This document shows positions 21,533 through 33,306 of a DNA stretch of 64,000 nucleotides, piece after piece (position 1 is the stretch's first letter; each line of letters opens with the position of its first letter). The stretch spans positions 20,530,501 to 20,594,500 of the forward strand of contig NC_081835.1 of the NCBI RefSeq assembly GCF_030867095.1, given 5' to 3'. Made by a program: the position numbers and the translations under genes. The notes beneath the pieces are model-generated. The model was not told where the DNA came from. It saw only the letters and a program-made list of their open reading frames with translations, and did not search any database. This stretch comes from Alligator mississippiensis (Eukaryota; Chordata; Crocodylia; Alligatoridae).

Positions 21533-23533
21533 CTGAAAAATAAGAGTATGTGATTATCTTAATACATTAAACAGTCTGATAGTCACACTGATGACATAAA
21601 TTTGTCTCTGCATACCAGGCCTAACCCTACATCATAAAGCTGAATATCGTTCACTCTCATGAAACCAGCACCTCAAAATCTGTGCTCAGCACCCGCCTTG
21701 CCTATTTTGTACAGAGCAGGTTACACATTAGTTGATTCCCCCAGCTTGTGACACTCACAATCTGGAATATTAATTAGGTAAAAGTGAGATATGTGCTTCT
21801 GGATATCCTGACTTTTGTGAGCTTCCAGAGAGGTACTTGCTACCTGGGGTTGTTTGTTTTTTTAATGTAGCAGGAAAGCATGGAGAATTCAGCCTGCAGG
21901 AGAAAACACCATACTGCACTGCAGCCCTAGGTAGATTGCCTCCTCCTCCCTTTATTGGCTGGGATCCTAGCCAGGAAGAGGAAGAGGCCCACACCCAGTA
22001 CCCTTTCCTAAAGGCACATTAGTCTTTTTTTGGATCCCAGGCACACCCTGAAATAACTGCTATTTTGCTACATTTTTCAGCAAAATTGAACAACTTATTT
22101 ATTTTTTTTAACTACAGGCAGTCCTCGACTTACAACATTCTGAGTTACAACGTTTCGCACTTACAACTATATAAATTGACACCTTGTTTCAACTTTGATG
22201 TCAGTTTCGACTTTACAACGCTTGATCCAATGTGACACCACGCCAGCAAACAAGTCTGCTTTGTCACCATCTCCCTGCAGAACATCTGTCCAAACTTCCT
22301 TGGACACTTTCTTTAAGAAAGCGGACACGGCTCCACAAAAACCTGCAGCCACAACTCCTGAGAAGACTCCAACCAAGAGCCCTTCAAAAAGTCCAGCAAA
22401 GTCACTTCAAAGAAGTCCTTCCAAATCAATGATCACTATTTACAATATAAATACATTAATGTAGCTATATTACTCATCTATAATTGATTGAGTACAAAAT
22501 TCTGGGGTATTTTTGGAGAAAGTAGGGTATCGGGCCTTGGTTCAGGAACCAATCCCTCATGTATAACATTTTTTCTTGTGAGAAAATTGGTTCTGAGTTG
22601 CAATGTTTCAACTTAAGAAGCGGTTTTCAGGAACCAATTGTGTCGTAAGTCCAAGGACTGCCTGTAAAGACACACGCCCCCCCACCCTCTCCTGCCACTC
22701 CCCCCACAAAAAGCAGGCTAGGCACCGGGCAAATTAAATAGGCCATACGTAATAATTATGCCCTGGCACTATAAACATACACTATTCAACTAAGTTATCC
22801 CGAAGACACCAACAGGCCTGTTCACGAGACCAGAAGTTAAGCCCATGCATTGACACTAGTAAAACTGGAGCCATAGAGATGCACTAATAACTCCAGGGAA
22901 ACAAAGTAAGGGTTAACCCTTTTACTTTTATGGCTGTAATCAGGGGGCACTAAACCAGCAGGGTAGGAAAGAGGAGAAAGAAACTGAACAACATTACTCC
23001 TGGTTGGATTCCCATCCAACACTATTATTCTACAAGCAACTCTCCACCTTACCTAAGCGCCAGCCATACTCCCAGGATGACAGCATTGGATAAGAGAATT
23101 TATCCTCTGGGCTCTTCTGCTTTCTCTCCTGCAGATACAGGTGCCTGCCTTTGCCCTCCCGGGATATGCCCTGGTACAGCAGACGCATTGTTCCTGGGGA
23201 TGCAGGTCTCATCTCTGGAAGAAGGGGCTCCTGAACCCTCTCTTCCTGCTTCCTGGGAAGGCCAACATCCTTTGGCTGCCTCTCTTGATAGCTTATCCCA
23301 TTTTTCTTGAAACCAGTTCCCTCCCCCTGATTCCTGAAGGGACTGGTCCCTTCCTCCTGCTCCCTGGGGGAGAAGATAGTCGGCAGAAAGCATTTCCTCT
23401 TGGGACCACTGCAGGGCTGGAGCCTGGGAAATTTGTGCCCGTATTTGGTGTTCCAGCCGACTCTACTGAATAACTCCTTCTCAATCAACTCCTTCCAGCG
23501 ATCCTGGTCTCGTGTGGTCAGTAGATCCTTCAT
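21414..23533 (-). CDS. SPMIP1/ATP6V1FNB-like protein, two coding exons, 199 residues
   Basis: Exon 1 (23053..23533) and exon 2 (21414..21532) join through a GTAAGG donor and a TTTTTCAG acceptor, closing the frame as Gly. The start MKDLLTTRDQDRWKELIEKE is chosen because it gives a compact conserved-looking N-terminus; the frame stays open 38 codons further upstream. The C-terminal half holds PEMRPASPGTMRLLYQGISR, SPEDKFSYP, SSWEYGWRL and RIVRDTFYIKNGIF. The middle is hydrophilic and Arg/Gln/Glu-rich. There are no membrane segments or signal peptide. From memory this pattern fits sperm microtubule inner protein 1 (ATP6V1FNB), an axonemal A-tubule protein; I could not run a search. It lies between DNASE1L3 and FLNB on the FLNB strand. 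Coding status is strong, the family name moderate. Confidence 0.72.
22115..22664 (+). mobile_element. Tigger-like (pogo group) short element, copy 1
   Basis: TA lies at each flank. Termini are CAGGCAGTCCTCGACTTACA and the complement of GTAAGTCCAAGGACTGCCTG. The interior keeps an open frame (22195..22464) with SVQTSLDTFFKKADTAP followed by a Lys-Ser-Pro tail (TPTKSPSKSPAKSLQRSPSK), which I take as the end of a Tigger transposase; the DDE domain is absent. It lies in the intron of the SPMIP1-like gene. Copy 2 is at 30831..31349. Confidence 0.75.
23053..23533 (-). CDS. SPMIP1-like gene, coding exon 1
   Basis: 481 bases encode 160 codons plus one base. It ends WEYGWRL with donor GTAAGGTG. A long frame without stops, a motif-rich C-terminal third and a clean donor argue against chance. 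The ATG context (GGGATCATGA) is moderate. Confidence 0.72.
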
Positions 23534-23859
23534 GATCCCAGGCAGAGGGCCCTGGCCCTGGAGCAGGAGGCTGGAGTCCGGCTGCAGTGTGTTGTGTTTG
23601 GTACTAGTTATTTCCTGCCTCTGGTGTCCAAGGAAACAGAGGCACAAAGGGGTCAGGGGAGCCTGTGCTCAAGTTACAGACACTTCACAGAGGAAACAGA
23701 GAAGGGTCCACACAAGAGTCTCCCCTGCAGACATGCATCTTCATCTCTCCCAAGCGCACGCACACCCCTCCAGCCTGTTGTTTAAATGCTTCTTTAAATA
23801 CCATTTACAAGTTTATTTTCTACCTATGGAGACCTTTTACCATCTTTAAATTTTCCCCG

Positions 23860-23965
23860 AGCCTGAAGAAGGGAAAAAGCGTGCGTGCCCCAAAGCTTGC
23901 CGAAAAAGATTTTTTTATTTTTTTTTTGCGCGATTTCTGGTTGGTCTCATAACAGGGATCATCTC
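23860..23965 (-). mobile_element. Possible Penelope-type tail relic
   Basis: GAGCCTGAAGAAGGG, CCCAAAGCTTGC and TTGGTCTCATAACAGG occur in the order seen in Penelope-like 3' tails elsewhere in the window. Short and degraded, so only a candidate; the strand is uncertain. Confidence 0.35.
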
Positions 23966-26754
23966 AGCACCAAGAGCTCTGGAGTTTTGCATTTGAAGAA
24001 GCAGGCCATTTAGTGCTTCCCAAAAGCACAAAATCCCTCTGAGAAGAGCTGCAATCTGAAGCCAGCCAACAGGTGGACCTAGTTACCCTGTAACCGGCTG
24101 CCTGTGATTGCAGGACTTGCAAATCTCCATAGCTGCAGCAATAGTCAACTTCCCTCTCCCTTATAACCCAACTTATTTGAAGGGACTGGAGTTTAGGTAT
24201 AGGATAACTCGGAAGATATTAGTAACTTGTACTTTAGGTATGGAAACACAAAGGGAAAGACTCTGGCCCTACTGACCTCACCAGCAAAATTGCCTTTGAT
24301 TTCAACAGTAGTGCCAGCTTTGCCTAAGTGCATACAAGCTCTCAAAGGCTGAGTGAAAAAGCTGATTTCTTTGCTTTTAAATTTGTTCTCAGTTGGAACC
24401 AGTCCAGATGCTCTGAGCAGAAGTCAACTAGGTTTCCCTCCCACCCCCAATTTCCTGGCAAGTACATGATCGGGCCCTTCAAAGCTGCACTGGGTGTTAG
24501 TTGTGTTCTGCTAACAAAATGAGGGCAAGTTTTGACTGATTCTGGTTTTGTCATAGTTTCAAGCAGCTGAAGTACTAGAGCAGGATACATTGGTTACAGT
24601 AACTGCCACAGGCCTGGCTCAGGCCCAAGGGGAAGACCAGTAAAGGAGACATCCTTGACAACCAACTAATATTTTCCTTGTCAAAGACAGTACTACGCAA
24701 CACTCTGGCTATGTCTTTTATTTTTAAAATCGTTTCTGACAAAAGACAACCTGGATACGGAAAGCAGGCTCCAGTAAAACCGTATTGCAAAATTAAGAGC
24801 TCCTGCAACACAGGTCAACAGCGTCAAAAAGAGGAGGGAGAATGGATGGAAAAATAAAACAGTGGAACTCGTGGAGGAGGAACGTTTCTCTTTTTGTATA
24901 TAAAGTATTGCGAGGCAGCAGCCACACGCACAACGAAAAGGAAAATTTGGGCCCCTGGAATTCAGCCACAAATTAAGTTTCAAATTCCAAATCTCCTCCC
25001 CAGTTTCAAGAATTTCATAGTAAACTAGAATTAAAAAGGAGGGGAGTCTTAAATAACAAATTCATGAAACACTGAATTGTGTCTTTTGAAACTGTTTTGC
25101 CTAAAAGCACAGCAGAGAGTATAATACTGCTTTTGTATGCAGCATAAAAGAAACACCCACCACAAATGTTGGACCTTTGCATCTTATAAGAAAACACTTT
25201 ATAGTTAGACCTTTAACCAGCTACCTCCTACAACCAACATGAGACTGTTTCCACATCCATTAGTTCCTATACAATAAAACAAGAGAAAAAAAATGTCCGT
25301 TTGTTTTTGTTGGGCAGTGCTGTCATCAATTTAAAATATACAGCATATGCAGACTCTCCCATAAAAATTGCCTCGTCTCTCCCCAACACGGACCACCAAG
25401 ATCTTGCTTCTGAGGAGGATAATTCAGTAGATGAATAAATGCTTTCACAGTTGCAAAAGGCCAAGATTTTTTAAACTAGCCTTTTGTATATTTTTTCAAA
25501 TGTTTGCAATGGTTGAACTCCCGCAAAGATAAACGTTGAAAGACGGATGTGAATAAAATGTGAAATGCCTTTTAGATTTATAGTCAACAGCACCCAATCA
25601 AGCAGACTTTAAATCCTTGCTTTAAACACTTAAGTTTTGCAGTTCAATCTGTTTTGCCGGCCCAGAAATAGGTGCATCAGTTTTCAGTGAAATTTGCTAA
25701 TTTGAGTCACTTGACTACAAGAGAGACTGCCAGTTTTAATCAGTATAACAAGGTTGATACATACTTAAAGTAACAGCCAGTGTCAAAGGAAACAGTTGTA
25801 CAGCAACAATCATTAGTATTACTTTAAAATGATTATTCATTTTAAGACTCACCTCCGCAATTGACTGTTGGCAGACTTCTATGCCTAAATTGGACTTCAT
25901 TACTTTCTTAAGGGACACAGGGATTACCCGCATATCAAATGTCAAGGTGGGGGTCTGGCTAATTATGTATTTATCACTTACTAGCCTATTCATTTAGAAG
26001 ACTGTATTTGTTCTTTCCCCCTGGTGGTTTAAATTAAGCAAGGGCACTTTGCTTTAATTGGTTTGTCCTGTAAATAAGACTGCTGTACAAGGTAAGGTAC
26101 TGTCTGTACAGTGCTAGTATTACCATTGTTCTGTGAAATGTCCAATGGAATAGCAACCTAAGTACTATTTTTAGCTGTGTTTCATTTTAAATCCATTTTT
26201 CTATCCTTCCAAATTTTAAAGTAGTGGTAAATGGTTTACAAGCAAAGTCTTTAACTCTCAGTAGATAAAGAAGTGTGAAACCCACTGTAGAAGCACATGC
26301 CCCATGCTCGAGTCCATAAAGGATGAGCATATGCCCTGTGCCTACCCACCCCCCTCCAGTTCCCACAGAAGGACAAAGCACAAATCTAGTAGCTCACCAC
26401 CACCACCACCTTCAGTTCCCTTGCAGTGCAAAACCACTGGCAGTGGAGGACTCCGTTAAATGGACAGGGAAAGCAGAGAGCAAGATCCAGACTGACTACA
26501 GTGTCTCAAAAGCCACTCTTCCTGCAGGGTACATAACTACTTTCTTCTTGAGTGTGTGCTAGTAGGGATCCCCTCTACCTGTAGCTAGCAAACATTCAAA
26601 GAGTGGTTTGTACATCCCAGGTGCATCAGGAGGATAAAACTGACATCCCAAAGAGAAGTAGATTAACTGACTAGTACAACTAACTAACCACGCTGCAGAC
26701 TTCTGAGACATTCCAGTACTATGGTGTGGAAGAACAAAACAGGGCAATCTAAGT
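23966..26754. other. Intergenic, no recognised feature
   Basis: AT-rich unique-looking sequence upstream of the SPMIP1-like gene. Open frames are short and lack motifs. A CCACCACCACCACC stretch lies near 26396. Confidence 0.45.
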
Positions 26755-26925
26755 CAGTGATTTTCAATCTGTGGTCCACAGACCCCTGGAGGTCCAAAGA
26801 CTTTTGAAATATGACTATGAGCAATCAAAAGTATGCAAATACTCACACTTACCATCCAAATGGGGTCTGCACCTCCATTCAAAATTTTTTAGGGGTCTGC
26901 AAATGAAAAAAGGTTGAAAGCCACT
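26755..26925 (+). mobile_element. hAT-type MITE (171 bases)
   Basis: Left end CAGTGATTTTCAATCTGTGG; the complement of the right end is CAGTGGCTTTCAACC. Flanks ATCTAAGT and ACCTAGGT match at six of eight positions. The GGTCCACAGACCCCTGG motif is characteristic of this widespread hAT MITE group. Non-coding. Confidence 0.75.
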
Positions 26926-29184
26926 GACCTAGGTGGGTGGAAAGCAGAGATTGATTCAAGGTGGTCCACTAACCGAGTGAAAAGTGCATTGGTTTTAAAT
27001 GTAACAAGTAGCTGAGATCCTTCAAGTAGAGGGTGTAGGCCAGGTCCAGGCTGTTTCAGGTTCTCACACTGAGAATCTATTTCGCTGAGAGCATCTCCTC
27101 CTAGTCCAGGTTCTCCTGCTTAAGTCTACAGGAGTGGTCTCTACCCATGGTACATAGCTTGTTGACAGCCAGTCAGGGGCAGTGACTGGGTCTAGGAAAG
27201 ATGGAATATCTGCTGTGCTACTGCAATATTAAATCCAAAACAGTCAGGAAATGGATCAGAAAATGGCTAATTAGGACATTTTGGACTTCATAAGTAGGTT
27301 AAGCTTGTCAGAGGCAGTATAATGATCATGGCTGCCTCACAGTCGTAGAGACTACCCTAAGAATCAGCAGAAAGAGGGAAAGATGAAGCAACAAGGCCTT
27401 TTTTTGTGGTATGAGAATCATTCCTGAAAAAAGGGAAAGGAAAGGAAGTATGGGAGAAGGAAAAATTAATTTAATTGATTCCTACTTTATCTGCACTATA
27501 GTTGTTCCTCCTCACTGACAAAAGGAGCAAGAAAAATAGAGGGAGCGTGAGGAAAGAGGTACAGGCATGGTCTGGTCAGACATTGCTGCTCACGGAGTTC
27601 AGCAACCAGGGGGCCGTGCTCACACGCTGGCGCTCCTTGCTGCCGAACAAAGGAGAACGCACAGAACGAGCTAGGAGATGGCTGCCTCGCCGCCCCACAA
27701 GAACACGTTGAGGTTTCTGATCATTTCTTGGATTAAGAGGGGGGCTTGTTTAAACAAAAAAACAAACTCGGAAGTAATGACAACGTCCAAGGCCATCACA
27801 GGCTTATCCAATAAGCCATTTGAATTAAATGTTGGTACCCACTGAGATTTGGAAGGCAAGTCCAGCATGTCTCTTCCTGAAGCACGAGCATCCATGTTTC
27901 TCTTGTGCTGTTGATTGTCCAGGAAACCAGGCTGCAGAAATGAATGCAGTAGAGATCATGGGCACCCCGATTAGATGGTGGAGCTTGGGCCCTACTCTGC
28001 CGAGCTTGGTACAATCAGCCAGGAGCAGTCTGAACACCGGGAAGGTGGGGCTGTCACCCTGACCTCTATTATGGGGCAGTTTAGTGGAGAATCGATTCTC
28101 ACATGCCTCCAATCTGGACAGAATGTCCAGAGCATTTTTTTTTAAACGCTTGAATAGCTTACAGAGCAAGGAGAGAGGCTGCTTCCCGTCCTGGAGATAA
28201 AGCCCCTTTTCCAGGCAGGGGTGGCTCTTGGACTAAGAACCAAACACACACAATTCCTGTTAAAATCCTGCATGAAGCAGGGCTTCACTCCAGAGGCTTC
28301 TCTTCAAGCCCAGACATGCGGGAGATTGGGGGAAGGGCCTCCTACAGAGCCTTGAGGAACTGTGCAGGCGGAAAACCCCACAGACAGCCTCCCACAGGAG
28401 GGCAGATCAGCAAAGAAACTTCAGCCAACCTGCTCATTAATAGTGCAGCATTTACTCTAGTCTAAGATGCCTTCAAATTTAAGGTTACCCCCCAATAATT
28501 AGATTCTAGACATGGAAAACTATACATTTGTTATAAATTTTCTGCATCTGGAATCTAATTTTGGGGGGGGTCTCTTAAAAGTTGCCACCCCACCGCTGCA
28601 GCAGGAAGACAGTAGCAGGGAAGCAGACAATGGGAAAAGCAAAACCAAGGGGGCAGGTGGGGAGAAAGCCAAGGCAAGGGAGCAGGCAACCTACCCCATA
28701 TCCGTTGCCCCCCTGGTGACTATCATGCTACCATTTACCTACTCCTCCTGCTGCTTTCCCCTGTGATCCAAGCACAGGTGGAGCCCCAGAGCTGCTCTTG
28801 CCCCACGCTGCAGGAAGGAGCTGTGCTGGGCACCTGGCTTGGCACTCCGTAGACCTCTCCTTCCCAGCCCTGCTCCCTTTCTCCCTCCCCATTTGCTGGG
28901 GGACAGAAGGGGGAGAAGGGAAGGAAGCAGGTCAGGAAAAGAAAAATCAGTGGGGTAATGAGTGGGGTTCCCAGCACAGCTGCTTCCTGCACCAGGGGCA
29001 GGCTGGAGGCCAAAACAGCAGCAGCAGCAGGTACAGACTCCTCCTTCCCTGTCTGGCTCCCTGCCAGTAAGGAAGAGGAGAGAAGAGGCGGGAGGGAATC
29101 TGGACAGGGAGCAGAGCTGCTGCTACTGTCCCTGCCCTAGCTGGGTCGTCTGCACAGCTGTTTCTCACAGCTCCCGGTTGTGAT
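26926..29184. other. Intergenic stretch, including an unassigned open segment and a small inverted repeat
   Basis: No gene recognised. On the - strand, open frames of 114 and 74 codons (27825..28169, 27671..27895) overlap; I could not assign them. Near 28488..28571 CCCCCCAATAATTAGATTC is followed by its near complement GAATCTAATTTTGGGGGG, a possible tiny foldback. 28575..29120 is GC-rich and compositionally biased. Confidence 0.4.
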
Positions 29185-30258
29185 ATGTGACTCTAAGACA
29201 ATGGATTGCTAATTGGCTGAAGGGTCGTACTCAGAGGGTGGTGGTGGACAGGTCATATTCGACCTGGGGGGAAGTGGGCAGCAGAGTCCCCCAGGGCTCG
29301 GTCCTTGGGCCTGCACTGTTCAATTTCTTTATCAGCAATTTGGACGATGGGGTGAAAAACAACCTGTTCAAATTTGCTAATGATACCAAAATTTGGGGTG
29401 AGGTGGGCACGCTAGTAGGAAGGAAAAGACTGCAGAAAGACCTGGATAGGTTGTAAGGGTGGGCTAACAAAAACAGGATGCGTTTCAATACGGACAAGTG
29501 CAGGGTGCTGCACTTGGGCAGTAGTAACCGGCAGCACATTTATAAGATGGGAAACGCCCTTCTTGAGAGCATGGAGGCAGAAAGGGATCTTGGAGTCATC
29601 ATTGACTCCAAGATGAACATGGGCTGACAAAGCGAGGTCATGGTCGGCAGGGCTAACCGGACCCTATCGTGCATCCACAGGTGCATCTCAAGTAGGGCCA
29701 AGGAGGTGATCCTCCCCCCCTATGCAACACTGGTCAGGCCACAGCTGGAGTACTGTGTCCAGTTCTGGGTGCCCCACTTGAAGAGGGATGTGGACAACAT
29801 TGAGAGGGTCCAGAGGAAGGTCACCCGCATGATCCGGGGACAGCAGGGCAGACCCTACAATGAGAGGCTACGGGAGCTGAACCTGTTCAGCCTTCACAAG
29901 AGGAGGCTGAGGGGGGACCTTGTGACCGTCTATAAACTCACTAGGGGGGACCAGAAGGGTTTGGGGAGGACCTTGTTTCCCCTAGCGCCCCCTGGGATAA
30001 CAAGGAATAATGGCCACAAGTTGTTGGAGAGTAGGTTTAGGTTAGACATCCGTAAGAACTACTTCAGCCAGGGCGGCTAGGATCTGGAACCGACTTCCAA
30101 GGGAAGTGGTGCTGGCTCCTACCCTGGGGGTCTTTAAGAAGTGGCTCGATGCCTCCATGGCTGGGGTCACTTGAGCCCAGTTTCCCTCCTGCCCAGGGCA
30201 GGGGGTCAGACTTGAAGATTTACAAGGTCCCTTCCAACCCTACTTCTATGATTCTGAG
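29185..30258 (+). mobile_element. CR1 LINE, 5'-truncated, end of ORF2 and 3' tail
   Basis: Encodes the C-terminal part of a CR1 reverse transcriptase: RVPQGSVLGPALFNFFISNL, then FANDTKIW, and later LVRPQLEYCVQFWVPHLKRD and RVQRKVTRMIRG. The catalytic F/YADD motif reads FAND, so the second essential Asp is lost. In-frame stops occur at about 29454 and 29625, and the frame shifts near 30080. The 3' end shows the CR1 hallmark TTCTATGATTCT. Few stops suggest a moderately young copy. Confidence 0.92.
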
Positions 30259-30295
30259 ACAGTTTTCCCCATGATGAATGGGGAAAAAACATTAT

Positions 30296-30823
30296 AGAAT
30301 CATAGAAAATGAGGGTTGGAAAGGACCTCAAGGAGGTTATCTAGTCCAAACCCCGGCTCAAAGCAGGTCAACTCCCAACTATATCATAAGAGCCACGGCT
30401 TTGTCTACCCAGGTCTTAAAAACGTCCAAGGATGGAGATTCCACCATCTCTCTGGGTAACCTGTTCCAATGTTTTACTGCCCTCCTAGTGAGAAAGTTGT
30501 TCCTAATATCTCACCTAAACTTCCCTTGCTGCAACTTGAGACCATTGCTTCTTGTTCTGTCATCTGTCACCACTGAGAACAGTCCAGCCCCATCCTCTTT
30601 GGAACCCCCCTTCAGGTAGTTGAAGACTGCTATTTAATCAGAAGTCATGTGCCCCAGCCCCCTATATTTGTTGCCCTCCACTGGACTCTCTCGTTTATCC
30701 ACATTCTTCCTGTAGCGGGAGCCCCAAAGCTGGACACAGTACTCCACATGTGGCCTCACCAGTGCCGAATAGAGGGGAATCATCACTTCCCTTGATCTGC
30801 TCCAATGCAATCTCATCTTAGAA
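30296..30823 (-). mobile_element. CR1 LINE 3' fragment, tail to tail with the preceding copy
   Basis: Starts ATAGAATCATAGAAAATGAG, the complement of a CR1 3' end, then GGTTGGAAAGGACCTCAAGG. On the - strand its far end encodes [20 protein letters not shown], the conserved CR1 C-terminal motif. It is truncated by or next to the Tigger-like copy that starts at 30831. Confidence 0.88.
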
Positions 30824-30830
30824 TCGAGTA

Positions 30831-31349
30831 CAGGCAGTCATCGACTTACAACGTTTCAAGTTACGTTTTGCATTTACAATGTTTATAAACTGACACCGTT
30901 TCAACTTTCTGATGTCAGTTTTGAGTTTACAACACTTGATCCGAAGCCACGCCAGCGAACAAGTTTGATGTGTCGCCCATCTCCCTGGAGAATATCTGTC
31001 CAAACTTCCTTGGACACTTCCTTTAAGAAAGCAGACAATACTCCAGAAAAACCTGCAGCCACGACTCCTGAGAAGACTCTAGTTAAGAGCCCTTCAAAAA
31101 GTCTAGCAAAGTCATCTCAAAGAAGTCCTTCCAGATCAATGTGATTGCTACTTACAATATACATTAGCGTAGCTATGTACTAGTCTATAATTGAGTACAA
31201 AATTCTGGGTTATTTCTGGTGAAAATAGGGCATCATATCCCCCATTTATAACATTGTTTCATATGGGAAAATTGGTTCCGAGTTAAATTGAAACATTGCA
31301 AGACCTAGTTTTCAGGAACCAATTGCATCGCAAGTCTGAAGACTGTACC
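30831..31349 (+). mobile_element. Tigger-like short element, copy 2
   Basis: The left end CAGGCAGTCATCGACTTACA is preceded by TA. The interior aligns with copy 1 at 22115..22664, including ATCTGTCCAAACTTCCTTGG and the Lys-Ser-Pro-coding stretch near 31050..31130. The right end (GAAGACTGTACC) is degraded. Both copies share the same internal structure, so the deletion derivative itself was mobilised. Confidence 0.7.
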
Positions 31350-33303
31350 TAGTGAAAGGATGCTTACATTTGCCTCTTGAGAAAGCTCAGGGAGCGATTC
31401 CTCGACCTACCTTCAGCAGTTGCAGGATACCCAATTCAAAGTGGGAAATGTACAAAGAACCCAACTCCTTCCTCCAGGACACAAAAGTGGGTCCTCTGGC
31501 TTGGTGATCTTTAGATCTTCTCTAGCCCTGCTCTGTTGTGGGACTTCTCTGAGCTAACTTGATAAAACACCTTTCTGGGCAAACTCCTTGGAGCTGCATC
31601 TGGTCCATGCCATGGCAGTGCAAGGGTTAATCTGTAAATGCCACCTCATGCAGAGGGCAAGAAAGGTATATAGGAAAAAAATTGCTGCTGCATAGGAAGA
31701 ATAAGTCAGAAGAAACAGGACCAAGTTGTTCTGCTCCTGGAGGTAAAGAAAGTGGTAGCCAAAGGGCAGGGCTGAGCACTGAAACCTCAAACAACAAGGG
31801 ACTCTTTCCCAAGGATAAAGAAGAGAAATTTGCTACAAACGAATTTTTTGCTTGGAATACTGGTCTCAGACACTGGCGGCATTATGATCAGTATATTATG
31901 AATTGCTATGTAAATGTAGGTCCCCTGCTTACAAAATAGGTAAGCAAATCAATACTGGAATCTGAAACATATGCCTTCTCCTCCCCCAAACTCTGTTTTT
32001 CTGCCCTACCCTGTCCCAAGACATTTTGCTGGAAGGTGCTCAAGGGGTCAGTGCTTCTTCAAGAGCAAGGACTCTATTCACAGGCTTATTTTCTCTCTCA
32101 GGGAATTTCTCACCAAACACACATCTGCATCAGAGAACTGCTCTATTACTGAGAGGTTAGCTCCAAACAAGAGTCCTAAAGCTCTAGGTGCCCCCAGAAG
32201 TTAAAAGAAAATTGGTTTCAGAGCAGGTTATTCTATAAGAACCAGCTGAATTCAACAACTTAAGAACTGCTACTCTTCCCCATAAGGCTAAAATTTGTGA
32301 TGAAACATTAATGCCAGATACTCGTGGAAACTGCTCAGCATAGAAGAAGCTGCCTATAAAGCGGTATAAAACTTTCGGAAGAGGAAAGATTCTTTCCATC
32401 TCCTTCCCTCCCCTCAACTCCCCGGTTTCTCCATTTGTCCTCCCAAAGCCAGTAGTATTGTGAAGGACGGTCAGCTGCAAGTGGCATCGGAGGCAAACAG
32501 GCCCATGTAGTCTGGGCAGATGACTGCCAGCTGAGCTTCCATGTTGGTTCTCACTCAGCTGCTTCTGTTCCCTGCTGCAAGCACCTGGGAGAGCAAAAGG
32601 TAAGGAGAAGTTCAGTAGTGCTGAAGGTGTCTTTAATTCCAATTTTTATGAAGATGGGCAGCCAGATAAAAGATAGACAGCTTGGAGTAGCAGCTGGTAA
32701 AAGCTTATGCTTTGAATAAAAGCTTCTTCTTTCCTTGCCAGCTTCAATATACCCTTCCAGGCTGCCTTCAAAAAGAAACAGCTAGCTCTTTTAGGAATCA
32801 CTCAACTTTAATTTATTTCAACTCTGTAAGAAAAAAAAGACACTCCACTCCTTTGTTCTCATCTTTCACACTGCCCCAGCTCAAACTGATGAAGCAGCTT
32901 CTTCCTGCTGAAAGGATTTTGGGGAAGTTAAACACAGTCCTGTTATATCATCTGTCATGTCACAAAAAGTTTAAACTTGCAAAAATCCAAATGGCCATCA
33001 TCTTCCAAGATACACAAAGAGGCAATACCACCACTGTTACTGGAAATCATCATCACATGTTAGTGCTCCCTTCTTGGCTGCACATAGAGTTGGCAATTCA
33101 GACTTGTAAGTAGAAGTGCAAAATTTGACATTTTAATAAATAAAGCTGTAACTTCACAGTGGACTGAAATTTGCTCCTAAAGCCAAGGGAGGAAGAAGCG
33201 ATCTTGCCACCAATGTGACAGGAGTTGCATAAAAATGAAGCTAAATTTAACTGGTATAAATAGCCCATTTGCAAACAAAGTTTAGCAAGTGAGAATAAAG
33301 CAT
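31350..33303. other. Intergenic, no recognised feature
   Basis: Mixed sequence. The 152-codon - strand open frame at 32184..32642 has no motif and no supporting splice or homology signal. No repeat family recognised. Confidence 0.45.
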
Positions 33304-33306
33304 TTA

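Noticed and set aside
27671-28169. Two overlapping - strand open frames with non-random looking residues
   Set aside because: I cannot match them to any family and they lie in different frames with no clear splice structure; left unassigned rather than called a gene.
32184-32642. 152-codon - strand open frame
   Set aside because: No conserved motif, no homology I recognise and no repeat or splice support.
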